A DNA stretch of 64,000 nt from Paenibacillus_G elgii_A (GCA_042219835.1 JBHJMN010000031.1:1-64000); one strand, 5' to 3'. Positions 26,215-34,146 are shown, counted from the first letter of the stretch. Numbers and translations are program-made. The notes: a model not told the origin generated them from the letters alone.

Positions 26215-27198
26215 CTACCTCTTCCCGATGTCAAAATCGACCAGTTCCAAACTCATGGTATGATCGGCGCTGCCATCAAATTTATGTGTGCATTCATTGA
26301 CCAGGTAATGCTTGTTAATCCCAAGCTCTTGCATGTGGATCAAGACGTAACATCCCGCACGGACCCGAATATCGCCGAGAGCGTCGAGCTGAAACGTCTT
26401 TTGCTCGCGATTTTTAAGCTTCAAAAGATTGTCCAGCATTTCATTGATTTTCGGTACGCTGACATTTTCGTCAACGGTCTGGTAATGCTGCAGCCGCCCC
26501 CACTTGGCAATGCTTTTGCTGTCCTGGAGAATGTAATTAACCCGCTGCTTGTTTTCCTTTTTTTCTTGTAAAATCTTCACAAAGTTGCTTGTTTTATCGA
26601 GGGAACGCTTTTGCTTGTAATCATAAACTAAGCTTCCATCCCCAAGCCAAACATCCAAGGTCATCGAATCCACATTGCGAAGAGACAGTTCCCCGAAATC
26701 GTCAAAGAAAACATACATTTTTTTCGTATCGATTAACGTTTTGGTAAGTGCCTTGCAAATAATGTCCAACAATTTACTGTTGCTTTCGCTGATCTTTGGG
26801 ATCCGGTACCCCGTATCGTCCAGCTTGCCTACCTTTAGATTGAAATCTTTGGCAATTTCCTGGATCAAGGCTGTCGCGGTAATATTCGTACGCGTGTAGG
26901 TATCGTTGGCCAACAAATAACGGATTTGATCATAGGCTGTAATTTTTACAGTTTCATCTCTGCCGCTATCGATAGAGAAGATATATCCGTAAAACACGTT
27001 ATGGCCGCCCAGCCTCACCCGAATAATGTCTCCAAGATTATACTTGAATTTATCGGATTCGTAGAAGCCTCCTTTGATCAAGGTCATTTCAAAGCTAGAA
27101 GCTTGTCCGGCCCGGGTCGTTTTATAGGTTGCTTCGGAAACGATTCCGGAAAGATCCCATAGTAATCCGTCTTTGTTATCAATTTCAATTTGAAGCAT
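26215..27198 (-). CDS. xkdQ: Tail hub protein XkdQ (late control D-like)
   Basis: A 327-residue protein beginning MLQIEIDNKDGLLWDLSGIV, with DIIRVRLGGHNVFYGYIFSI and a C-terminal INKHYLVNECTHKFDGSADH, as in XkdQ/gpD-like hub proteins that form the centre of the baseplate. It sits between the LysM protein and XkdR, the PBSX order. Confidence 0.92.
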   Translation of the reverse strand: MLQIEIDNKDGLLWDLSGIVSEATYKTTRAGQASSFEMTLIKGGFYESDKFKYNLGDIIRVRLGGHNVFYGYIFSIDSGRDETVKITAYDQIRYLLANDTYTRTNITATALIQEIAKDFNLKVGKLDDTGYRIPKISESNSKLLDIICKALTKTLIDTKKMYVFFDDFGELSLRNVDSMTLDVWLGDGSLVYDYKQKRSLDKTSNFVKILQEKKENKQRVNYILQDSKSIAKWGRLQHYQTVDENVSVPKINEMLDNLLKLKNREQKTFQLDALGDIRVRAGCYVLIHMQELGINKHYLVNECTHKFDGSADHTMSLELVDFDIGKR

Positions 27199-27214
27199 CG
27201 TTTCATATTCCTCC

Positions 27215-27994
27215 TTACTTGGGCGGCAGCTTGAGTACCATGCCGATCGGAAGAAACCTAAGCTGGGAATTACGGATTCTATTCAGCTTTTGAATATCGC
27301 GGGCACGGGAACTATTATTGAAAAATTTTAAGGCTACCTTAACGAGGCAGTCGTCTTTAACAAGAGCGTATGTCTCCGGAATAACCCGCTCCTTCGGACG
27401 CTCCGGCTTCTGGATGAGGGCCGTTTCCCCATTGGCACCTACAACAGTCGGGATACTTCGTGCAGAATAAAAGACGTATTCCTTGAGCGACAGCGAATAT
27501 TCGATATCGCCCGGGGAACCGGCAACTTCCTTCCACTCGAACTTTTCGATCGAGGCCGGAAAGTTAAGGTCTCGATCGCTGGCGGCACCCAGTGTGCCGT
27601 CTTCGCGTTTACGACGAACGATATACATAAAACGGATCGGATGCTTGGTCTCCATCCATTTGCGGATATCTCTCACGTATTTCATCGGGGTATGAATTCC
27701 ATCGCTCAGACTCTTATAATCTTTATTGAATTCAGTGATTCCCTGTACAATAAACGGATAGTTATGCGATTTTGAGGGAAAAAAGCTGCTGAAGCTCACC
27801 GTCCTCAGCTTCGGGCTCTGAATGACATTAATTTCGCCCGCACGCGTCTCCTCTGTCCCCCCGCCTTTACCGACGATGTTGTACGTTTTCCCTTGGCCTT
27901 CCTCCGAAATTTCGATCGATTCCGGGTTGACCGGCAGCCGCCAGCCTTCGGCCTGATTATTAAAGCTCAAATAAATAAAATAATGGTCTTCCAT
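27215..27994 (-). CDS. xkdP: LysM-containing tail protein XkdP
   Basis: A 259-residue XkdP-like protein: an N-terminal tail domain (YLSFNNQAEGWRLPVNPESI), and a C-terminal LysM module (about 205-258: YALVKDDCLVKVALKFFNNS to LPIGMVLKLPPK), the peptidoglycan-binding adaptor between tape measure and hub. The ATG at 27994 overlaps the tape-measure stop; a GTG one codon earlier is also possible. Confidence 0.92.
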   Translation of the reverse strand: MEDHYFIYLSFNNQAEGWRLPVNPESIEISEEGQGKTYNIVGKGGGTEETRAGEINVIQSPKLRTVSFSSFFPSKSHNYPFIVQGITEFNKDYKSLSDGIHTPMKYVRDIRKWMETKHPIRFMYIVRRKREDGTLGAASDRDLNFPASIEKFEWKEVAGSPGDIEYSLSLKEYVFYSARSIPTVVGANGETALIQKPERPKERVIPETYALVKDDCLVKVALKFFNNSSRARDIQKLNRIRNSQLRFLPIGMVLKLPPK

Positions 27995-29928
27995 CACGCG
28001 TACACCCCTTGAGCGGAATTTGCGATTTCGCGCGACATCACTTCTTCAATTCGCCGAATCATTTCGTTCGCATCAGTAGGCTGGTGAATATCCCCGGTGG
28101 TCACCTGTACGGTCGGTGTCAGTGTTACAAAGTTTTGGATGCTCTGAATTTCAGCCAAGTCCCGCATGACCTCAAGGTCTTCGCCGGCAACCTCGACTGT
28201 GCCATTGATTTCGCCGATCTCGTTCACGCGGTTAATGTTAGGAAGCTCGGAGCCGGGCTGTTTGGCAGGTGGAAAGTTTTTCGGTACATTGGTCCATTTG
28301 TTTACTCGTTCTTTGATTTCATTGGTCTTGTCATCAGGATTACCTACAACAGGTGGCATTATTGTGTTCATAAACTTTTGACCTTCGCCAATTGCATCGA
28401 AAGTGCTTTTTTGCCCCATGCGGCGATTGGAATAATCGACCACATCTTTGTCCGACTTCAATTTTTCAAGCTCCACTTCGAATCTAGGGATAGGAGGAAT
28501 TTCAGTCCCTGCAAAACCATTGAATTTCTCAATTAACCAATTTACCCCATTGACGGCGTCATTAAGAAAATTACTGAAGTATTCGTGTAAACTTAGAAAT
28601 ACATCGTAAAACAATTTTTTAAGCGCATATGCCGGATCAGTAAGAACATTTGCAAGAAATTCAGCAAAAGCAACCAAAATGTTCCAATACACTGCAAAGT
28701 AGTTGTTAATGGATGCTGCCAAGCTCATAAACACCCCAACAACAAAGCCTATAACTTGGCTCGTTGAAATCCCAAAATAATTTAAAATTTCTAGAAGTAA
28801 TACAATAGCTGCAATAACCAAAAATACCGGCCATAAAGCGGCAAACCACTGCACCAACCATATACCTGCCAGTACCAATAAAACGATACCAAGGACTACC
28901 AGTATATTTTGAACAAGTCCAAAATTATTAACTAGAAACTGCACTACGTTTGACACTACGTTGGCAATTACTGCAAAACCAGCTTTCATACCATCAATGA
29001 AAGATTGAAATTTTCCATTTTTAAAAGCTTTGTTAATATTATCGATCACTTTCCCAAACGCCTGAAAAGCAGCTTGACCTATTTCGGCAAAGGCATTCTT
29101 GACATTGGTTACCAGTGTTCCAACTTGTTCCGTGGGACTATTAAGCATATCTACATAAGCTTGTTGCCCCATATTGTTCATTTCAAAAAGCTTATCCACT
29201 CCCGAAATAAATCCTTCTTTGTCGCCTTTCTCAGCAAGTTTGTCCAATTTGAGCTCACTCACTTGGTTTTCGCTCATGCCAAACCTTTTAGCCAAAGAGG
29301 CCATTGAAACCGGATCCCCGCTCAGCGCCTCTTTTAAAGCTAAACCATTAGCCTGAATTCCTTGGTTTTCAGGATCGAATGTCGCCAAACGATGAGCAAG
29401 CTTACTCAGTTTACTGATCTGATCCGCATTTTGTGCTACAGGCATGAACGTTAAAGCAGTAGACAAGTAGTCATTTACATCGACCCCTGCTTCCAGCGCT
29501 TCCGCTTTGTAGTATTCAAACATGGATTCGCCAAATTTATCTTTCTGCTTATCGCCTCCTGCTCGTTCAATGAACATATCTTTTCTCTTTTGCTGTTCCA
29601 TGGCTCCTCCAACGGTAGCTTGATACAGCTTCTGCCCGTTTTCGAGGCTTACAACAGAGCCAACCATAGATCCAAATTTTTGAAACGATTTTTTAATAGT
29701 TGGTGCGGCTGCATTAACTACTCCCAGTAAATTTTTCAACCATTGTCTTACGTCAATATTGTTCTTTAGATTATTCACCCATGCGTCTACAGCTCCGGAC
29801 ACTCGTTGAAATTGCAGAAAGGCCATCGTGCTTATACGCAAAATGCCTGTCCGAGCGGCTTGTACTAACTTTGGAATCTGCCCAAACGCTCTGGCTACTT
29901 TTTCAAATATTTGGAGACCAAAATTCAC
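27994..29928 (-). CDS. xkdO: Tape-measure protein (XkdO-like)
   Basis: A 644-residue protein that should set tube length. It is helical, with Ala/Gln/Lys-rich stretches, a hydrophobic middle (about 325-420, FVIANVVSN to IGFVVGVFMSLAAS) typical of tape measures, and a soluble C-terminus. GTG start at 29928 after AAAGGAGG. The DNA is visibly more AT-rich (28500-29800) than its neighbours, suggesting separate descent within the locus. It is shorter than the tape measures of most full PBSX-like phages I know of, which would imply a short tail. Confidence 0.9.
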   Translation of the reverse strand: MNFGLQIFEKVARAFGQIPKLVQAARTGILRISTMAFLQFQRVSGAVDAWVNNLKNNIDVRQWLKNLLGVVNAAAPTIKKSFQKFGSMVGSVVSLENGQKLYQATVGGAMEQQKRKDMFIERAGGDKQKDKFGESMFEYYKAEALEAGVDVNDYLSTALTFMPVAQNADQISKLSKLAHRLATFDPENQGIQANGLALKEALSGDPVSMASLAKRFGMSENQVSELKLDKLAEKGDKEGFISGVDKLFEMNNMGQQAYVDMLNSPTEQVGTLVTNVKNAFAEIGQAAFQAFGKVIDNINKAFKNGKFQSFIDGMKAGFAVIANVVSNVVQFLVNNFGLVQNILVVLGIVLLVLAGIWLVQWFAALWPVFLVIAAIVLLLEILNYFGISTSQVIGFVVGVFMSLAASINNYFAVYWNILVAFAEFLANVLTDPAYALKKLFYDVFLSLHEYFSNFLNDAVNGVNWLIEKFNGFAGTEIPPIPRFEVELEKLKSDKDVVDYSNRRMGQKSTFDAIGEGQKFMNTIMPPVVGNPDDKTNEIKERVNKWTNVPKNFPPAKQPGSELPNINRVNEIGEINGTVEVAGEDLEVMRDLAEIQSIQNFVTLTPTVQVTTGDIHQPTDANEMIRRIEEVMSREIANSAQGVYA

Positions 29929-29952
29929 ATCCCTACCTCCTTTCTACAACCT

Positions 29953-29979
29953 AAAAAGAAGCGCCTCCTAAGAGACGCT
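29953..29979 (-). terminator. Internal terminator before the tape-measure gene
   Basis: An 8-bp stem with one G-U pair (29960-29967 with 29972-29979) and a 4-nt loop, followed on the minus strand by CTTTTT. It sits between the tail-chaperone genes and the tape measure, so it probably lowers expression of downstream genes relative to sheath and tube rather than ending the operon. Confidence 0.6.
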
Positions 29980-29981
29980 CC

Positions 29982-30155
29982 CTATAGCCCTTTTTTAGCG
30001 CGGGCGCGTTTTTCTTTCTCCACCCGCACGTCGATCATGGCGTAGATCGCGGCCCTTTCGCGCCGCGACATCGCCATGAGATCCTGCGGTAAAATGTGAA
30101 GCTCGTGGAGGGCATAGTAGGCGTAATTCGCCTCGCCTGCGCCCTCGTTGATTAG
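29982..30155 (-). CDS. Frameshift extension of the tail assembly chaperone (-1 frame, no own start)
   Basis: A 57-codon frame (LINEGAGEANYAYYALHELH... to RARAKKGL, TAG at 29984) begins exactly where a -1 slip on AAAAAAC in the preceding gene would enter it. It has no start codon with a ribosome-binding site of its own near the beginning. In contractile and lambdoid phages the chaperone is made as short (G-like) and frameshifted long (GT-like) forms. Here the long form would be about 197 residues. The QDLMAMSRRERAAIYAMIDV helix resembles short second chaperones. Confidence 0.75.
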   Translation of the reverse strand, partial: LINEGAGEANYAYYALHELHILPQDLMAMSRRERAAIYAMIDVRVEKEKRARAKKGL

Positions 30156-30161
30156 TTTTTT
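30108..30161 (-). other. Programmed -1 ribosomal frameshift signal
   Basis: The slippery heptamer A AAA AAC (30161-30155, in frame with the upstream gene) is immediately followed by the zero-frame TAA. Eight nt downstream begins a stem-loop: outer stem GAGGGC/GCCCTC (30146-30141 with 30113-30108) and inner stem AGGCG/CGCCT (30138-30134 with 30123-30119). Heptamer, spacing and structure are all those of a classic -1 frameshift site. Confidence 0.8.
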
Positions 30162-30574
30162 ACTTCGTCAACCAGCTCGTTCATATCTTTGTCGAAACCG
30201 TTGAGCTCCTGCACCTTTTGGAGCAGGTTCGCATACTCCCCGGGGAGCAGCATTTTGCGCAGCAGCGACTCGGCGCCAAGCACGCCGTACGATTGCTGCA
30301 ATTCCGCATCCTTCAGGTTCGGGAAAACGACGCTGTTCACGGCCAGCTTCGCGATATACTCATTCTGGTCGATCTCGGTGGTATAGCTACCGCCTTTGCC
30401 TTTGACCCGCTTCGTGACGGCTTTGCGCACCGCTTCGTTTTCCTCCTCCGTCATACTGCGGAGACGCCACGGCACCGGAACGCCCTCCCGGTCCTTGAAT
30501 CGTTCCGAAACGACAACTTCCTCAATTGTGCTCGTTTCTGCATTTTGGGCAAAAAATACGCTTAAATCGCTCAT
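30152..30574 (-). CDS. xkdN: Tail assembly chaperone, short form (XkdN-like)
   Basis: A 140-residue protein (MSDLSVFFAQNAETSTIEEV) in the position between tube protein and tape measure, matching XkdN of PBSX. It has the PWRLRSMTEEENEAVRKAV helix and a Leu-rich C-terminus (LLRKMLLPGEYANLLQKVQE). It should chaperone the tape measure during tube assembly. ATG at 30574 after GGAGG. Its last codons form a -1 frameshift site. Confidence 0.88.
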   Translation of the reverse strand: MSDLSVFFAQNAETSTIEEVVVSERFKDREGVPVPWRLRSMTEEENEAVRKAVTKRVKGKGGSYTTEIDQNEYIAKLAVNSVVFPNLKDAELQQSYGVLGAESLLRKMLLPGEYANLLQKVQELNGFDKDMNELVDEVKN

Positions 30575-30600
30575 GAATCATGTCCTCCAGTTTTTTGAGA

Positions 30601-31074
30601 TTAGCCCGCAGTAGGGGCATTGAATCGATCTTTAATTTCAATACCGTCAAAGGTGAAGGAAATTTCCTCCTCCAACGCATCGCTTCCGGTATCGAGCGAT
30701 GCCATAATAACGCTGTCCAGGTTGACATTTTTAATGATAATGGTCTGCATGCCAACGGAAGAGGAAGGGTCCTCGTTCGTTACTACAATATCAAAATAAG
30801 TGTCCCTTCCGTTGTCCATATATTCTCTCATCAGATCACGGAAAAGCGTAGTGATATAGTAGATCGTCATGCTGCCGGTGCCCTTCCAGCCTTTTGCCTT
30901 GCTTTGCGTTCCTCGGCGGCCCAGCGCCTTAATTTCGGCCTTTTCCTTCTCGACTTTGGCTTCCAGCTTCTTGACATAAAACATTTCTTCATGCAAATCA
31001 TTAATCGTTGCGTAAGCACGGCCTTCTTGACCGCTAATCGTATCGCGAGCACGTAACACTTTTTGTTCTGCCAT
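30601..31074 (-). CDS. xkdM: Tail tube protein (XkdM-like)
   Basis: A 157-residue tube subunit that polymerises into the inner tail tube. Diagnostic segments: LRARDTISGQEGRAYATIND, the KKLEAKVEKEKAEIKALGRR helix, KGWKGTGSMTIYYITTLFR, and the C-terminal EISFTFDGIEIKDRFN. It lies 1 bp after the sheath stop. Confidence 0.95.
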   Translation of the reverse strand: MAEQKVLRARDTISGQEGRAYATINDLHEEMFYVKKLEAKVEKEKAEIKALGRRGTQSKAKGWKGTGSMTIYYITTLFRDLMREYMDNGRDTYFDIVVTNEDPSSSVGMQTIIIKNVNLDSVIMASLDTGSDALEEEISFTFDGIEIKDRFNAPTAG

Positions 31075-31075
31075 G

Positions 31076-32392
31076 TTACTTCACCGTCACTTTCATGTAG
31101 ATTTTTTCGATCGAATCAACCGGCTGGATATGCAGCTCCACATACACGCTGTCGCCATCCTGGCCTTGAATGACTTTCACGTCGGTTTGCGAATTGAAGT
31201 TTTGGATCGCCGCATTCGCCTGCAGCGTTCTCAGGTAGGTAACAACCTCGTTCCACAGCAAATTGCGGCCGTCATGATCGTTGTTCACCTTGCCGATATA
31301 GAACGTCTCGAAAATCCGCTTAATATCGTTGGCGATCCCATCGAGTACGCGGATCACGCGGTTTTTGGAGAAGGCTTTGCCCTTCGTCGGCAGGAAGCTT
31401 TTGAACGTATTCAGGTCCTGCTCAATGATGGCACGGCCTTTGTTTTGCACAAACACAACCTCGCCGCCGCGCAGCGCGGATTCGATTTGAGAGTTCGTGT
31501 AACGGATGTCCGCATCGACCGCATCGTCGTACGCTTGGTACGTCAGCGATTGGTTCACCTGCGCTCCGGCCGTTGCCGCAGCTACCCATACCGTCGCTTT
31601 TACCGCATCCAGAACGGTGCCGTCCGTCAGCACGACGCCGTTTTTGACGCTGATGATGCCTTCGAAGTCGGCCGCCGGGTAATTTTCCAGCACGGCCTGC
31701 ACCTTCTTGCCTTCGGTGTCTCTAAGCCGCTTGACGAATGCCGTGTACACGGATTTCAACGTAGCGTCGCTGGACGCGAGCGCCATCGTTTGGAAATCGA
31801 ACACTTCGATCGCCGCGAGATAGTCGGTATGGTCCTGATTCGTTACGGTGCCGTCTGCACCGCCGGTGAGCGAAGCGCCCGCCGTCGCCGTCAAGTCGCC
31901 CGTGCCGCCGAATTCGACCCATTCATTCGCTTTCAGCCCGGCGATGTTGGCCACCGTCTGAGAGTCGACGGCTTGACCGACCAACAGCGTCTTTACGTCG
32001 AATTTCTTACTGTCGTCGATATTCGCCTGAACGACGACGGATAGATCGTTCCCGCGCACGCCGCCGTGCTTGGCCGTCACCTTCAGCGCGCCGACCGTCG
32101 CGGCTGCTTTCGTACCCGCATTCAAACGATACAGTAGCACCGTTTTGGCGCGTTTCAAAGCCTCCCGAACCAGCAGCAGTTGAGGCGCTGCGATATCGTA
32201 GCCGAGCAGCGATTTCACATCGTCGCCTGCGCCTACAGTCAGCACCTTTTTCGCTTCGCCCCAACCGAGCGGCAGCGCCATCGTCATAATCCCGCGGTCG
32301 CCGGCTGTTCCGGCCGGTTTTCCTTCACCTTCGAAATTGATGTACACCCCTGGGCGTACTTTGTTTTGAGTTGTCCATGTTCCGCCTGCCAT
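31076..32392 (-). CDS. xkdK: Contractile tail sheath protein
   Basis: A 438-residue sheath subunit of the XkdK type: N-terminal GTWTTQNKVRPGVYINFEGE, a variable mid-domain, IRYTNSQIESALRGGEVVFV, and the conserved C-terminal KAFSKNRVIRVLDGIANDIK with FNSQTDVKVIQGQDGDSVYV. Its presence makes the tail contractile (myovirus/R-type). Confidence 0.96.
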   Translation of the reverse strand: MAGGTWTTQNKVRPGVYINFEGEGKPAGTAGDRGIMTMALPLGWGEAKKVLTVGAGDDVKSLLGYDIAAPQLLLVREALKRAKTVLLYRLNAGTKAAATVGALKVTAKHGGVRGNDLSVVVQANIDDSKKFDVKTLLVGQAVDSQTVANIAGLKANEWVEFGGTGDLTATAGASLTGGADGTVTNQDHTDYLAAIEVFDFQTMALASSDATLKSVYTAFVKRLRDTEGKKVQAVLENYPAADFEGIISVKNGVVLTDGTVLDAVKATVWVAAATAGAQVNQSLTYQAYDDAVDADIRYTNSQIESALRGGEVVFVQNKGRAIIEQDLNTFKSFLPTKGKAFSKNRVIRVLDGIANDIKRIFETFYIGKVNNDHDGRNLLWNEVVTYLRTLQANAAIQNFNSQTDVKVIQGQDGDSVYVELHIQPVDSIEKIYMKVTVK

Positions 32393-32602
32393 CTATTCCA
32401 CCGCCTTATTCAAAAATTGTTCGATTTGTTGTTTGACCTGGTCGGTCGTATACGTTTCCTCATCATGAAGCAGAGCGTTCAGCAAATCTTTTTGCTGCGC
32501 CGTAAACAGCTTCGACTCCAAAAACTGCTGCTTCGTAAAAGCAGGCAAGCTCCCCTGAGCCGCAATCGTTTCTTCCATCATGCCTGTCTCTTGTTCAATC
32601 AT
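32393..32602 (-). CDS. Small tail-locus protein, unknown
   Basis: A 69-residue acidic, helical protein (FTKQQFLESKLFTAQQKDLL) just upstream of the sheath gene. PBSX has a comparably short gene (xkzA) at this position. Overlaps the upstream terminator-protein gene by 8 bp. No fold assigned. Confidence 0.7.
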   Translation of the reverse strand: MIEQETGMMEETIAAQGSLPAFTKQQFLESKLFTAQQKDLLNALLHDEETYTTDQVKQQIEQFLNKAVE

Positions 32603-33032
32603 GTCGGATATGTTCCTCCTGTACTAAATTTCGCATCGTAGGCACAGCCTCTTTCGGCCGTATCACATGAACCTCGAAGCTGACATAAAAATGAAGCACG
32701 TTGTCCGTCAACGTGTAGCGCATGCCCGAGCCGCGATACGATTGACCTTCCCACGGGATCAGCTCAAGCTGCTCATACAACGTATCCCGGACCGTCTCGC
32801 AATCGCGGATCAACTGCGGACTGCCCGGAACCGGAAAGTAGGCGATGTCGAACGTCCCCGTCCGAATATACCGCCGGTTCATTCCGTTCTTCTGCGCACC
32901 TTCCGTTTGCCGAACAAAAAAAGCAGGCTTCGTAACGCCCTGCTCGACCTGTTCGGTATAGACGCTTGCGGCCGGAAACAATTCCTTGAGCCGTTTCGCG
33001 ATCCCCTGCTTAATTTCTTCCACGTTCACCAC
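32595..33032 (-). CDS. Tail terminator/completion-type protein (XkdJ-like position)
   Basis: A 145-residue protein with EIKQGIAKRLKELFPAASVY, KPAFFVRQTEGAQKNG and RYTLTDNVLHFYVSFEVHV, the pattern of phage proteins that cap or complete the tail tube (DUF6838-like). Start is GTG at 33032 (or the next GTG, three bases on), overlapping the stop of a short upstream ORF, which suggests coupling. With no capsid genes present, it may simply cap the particle. Confidence 0.7.
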   Translation of the reverse strand: MVNVEEIKQGIAKRLKELFPAASVYTEQVEQGVTKPAFFVRQTEGAQKNGMNRRYIRTGTFDIAYFPVPGSPQLIRDCETVRDTLYEQLELIPWEGQSYRGSGMRYTLTDNVLHFYVSFEVHVIRPKEAVPTMRNLVQEEHIRHD

Positions 33033-33151
33033 CCCAATAGAAGCCAGAAAATCGAAGCTTCATGAATTGCCGCAGCCTGCGCTTCCTTCCGCCCGGCAGC
33101 GGCGCACACCTCAAAGGGTGCTCCGGAAATCGCCTGCTTGAACCGTGCCAT
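33026..33151 (-). CDS. Possible 41-residue ORF upstream of the tail operon
   Basis: An ATG at 33151 opens a short frame (MARFKQAISGAPFEVCAAAG...) whose TGA overlaps the GTG start of the next gene. No strong ribosome-binding site of its own; it would rely on the 20-codon ORF that overlaps it upstream. Could be a remnant of a head-completion gene or a coupling leader. Not recognised. Confidence 0.35.
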   Translation of the reverse strand: MARFKQAISGAPFEVCAAAGRKEAQAAAIHEASIFWLLLGW

Positions 33152-33173
33152 CCAGTTTGCGCAACCGCTCCAT
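33111..33173 (-). CDS. Possible 20-residue leader peptide ORF
   Basis: ATG at 33173 directly after GGGAGGGAGGAT, a strong ribosome-binding site, encodes MERLRKLDGTVQAGDFRSTL and a stop. It overlaps the next short ORF in another frame. It is the first translatable frame after the putative late promoter and hairpin, so it may be a translational leader, or the 5' part of a decayed gene. Confidence 0.35.
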   Translation of the reverse strand: MERLRKLDGTVQAGDFRSTL

Positions 33174-33219
33174 ATCCTCCCTCCCCCTGAAGCCTAATCT
33201 TGTGCGGCGGAGCGAATGC

Positions 33220-33245
33220 AAAAAGAGCCGCATCGCTGCGACTCT
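33220..33245 (-). terminator. Hairpin terminator/attenuator at head of the tail operon
   Basis: The stem 33224-33232 with 33237-33245 (one G-U pair) is followed on the minus strand by U5. It is a near copy of the hairpin at 34117-34146. It could end the 33392-34027 gene, but it also lies between a putative promoter (33286-33294) and the tail genes. Confidence 0.75.
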
Positions 33246-33285
33246 TTCGTTCGTGTTCCCCTTAGCACAATTATCTTACATTAAC

Positions 33286-33294
33286 ATCATAGCA
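33286..33294 (-). promoter_or_regulatory. Putative late promoter of the tail operon
   Basis: Extended -10 GTGCTATGATG: TGC at 33294-33292, TATGAT at 33291-33286. No good -35 at 17 bp. The same GTGCTATRATG core occurs at 34067-34075, so both may be read by the sigma-like factor encoded at 34145. Confidence 0.5.
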
Positions 33295-33391
33295 CGGGAA
33301 AACCGCACTTCGTTACAAAGGTTGTCCATTGTTATTCTAATGCTTTTGCAGCGATATTCCGACGTTTTTCCACCAAGCCCAGCTCTCTCAC

Positions 33392-34027
33392 TCAACCCTC
33401 AGCCTCGATTCTTTCTACCTCCGCATGCAGTTCCCCGGCGGCATCCCGCACTTCCTCACACGACGAATCGCAAAGCTCGCGAATATCTTCCTTATATAGA
33501 AGCAAAATTTGCGCCGTATAATAAACGAAGCTGTAAAATGCCTGATCGGAGACGGGATCATCCTCCCAACGTTCCTCGTCTTCTTCCTCATCTTCCGGCC
33601 AAAGCTCGCTTTCGCAAAGCAGATCGGTGATGGAGTAGAACGGTTCCATGTCGACGACATGGCCCAGCGTATCTGCACATGCAGCCGCAATGGGCTGACA
33701 CATGTTCAGAATCGCGACGATAAGCGCATTCAGCCGCTCCCGCTTCTGCTCGCTCAATTCCTGGTTGATGGACTCGTTGGCAGCTTCGCCAAGCATCCGC
33801 ATCGCAAAAATGACGCCGAACGGCGTCGCGTGCCACAGCGTACTTTGATGCTCCAGCTCCTCGGCCAATTGCTCGGCAGCACGGCCCATCGCCTCCATAT
33901 CTCCGTGAGCCATCGCATGAAACCATTGCGGGAACCCCGCTGCCCGCCCGTAGGAGGAAATTAGGCGCTGCCACGGAATGTCTTCCATTTTAACGTTTTT
34001 GATGAATGTCAAATCCTCTTGAAGCAT
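33392..34027 (-). CDS. Unknown protein in a self-contained promoter-terminator cassette
   Basis: A 211-residue, mostly helical acidic protein (KMEDIPWQRLISSYGRAAGF, LEHQSTLWHATPFGVIFAMR) with an Asp/Glu run near 150 (EDEEEDEERWEDD). The helix-pair style and the HQSTLWHATPF segment remind me of HEAT-like or immunity-type proteins, but I cannot name the family. ATG at 34027 (the next Met at residue 14 is less likely). It has its own extended -10 promoter and is bracketed by twin hairpins, unlike the surrounding tail genes. It might be a moron, an immunity factor against a tail-linked toxin, or an unrelated insert. Confidence 0.6.
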   Translation of the reverse strand: MLQEDLTFIKNVKMEDIPWQRLISSYGRAAGFPQWFHAMAHGDMEAMGRAAEQLAEELEHQSTLWHATPFGVIFAMRMLGEAANESINQELSEQKRERLNALIVAILNMCQPIAAACADTLGHVVDMEPFYSITDLLCESELWPEDEEEDEERWEDDPVSDQAFYSFVYYTAQILLLYKEDIRELCDSSCEEVRDAAGELHAEVERIEAEG

Positions 34028-34066
34028 CGGTTTCTCCTCGTTTCCTCTTTATTGAAAATTAGCTTC

Positions 34067-34075
34067 ATTATAGCA
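34067..34075 (-). promoter_or_regulatory. Extended -10 promoter of the cassette gene
   Basis: TGCTATAAT on the minus strand (TGC 34075-34073, TATAAT 34072-34067), 40 bp before the gene start, just downstream of the upstream terminator. Confidence 0.65.
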
Positions 34076-34116
34076 CAAGCGAATCCCGCCGTACGGATCA
34101 AGCAGACTGATAACGT

Positions 34117-34146
34117 AAAAAAAGAGCCGCAGACCGCTGCGACTCT
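34117..34146 (-). terminator. Terminator of the sigma-like factor gene
   Basis: The stem 34123-34131 with 34138-34146 is followed by U7 on the minus strand. It overlaps the stop codon of the gene it ends. Its arms match those of the hairpin at 33220-33245 almost base for base. Confidence 0.85.
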
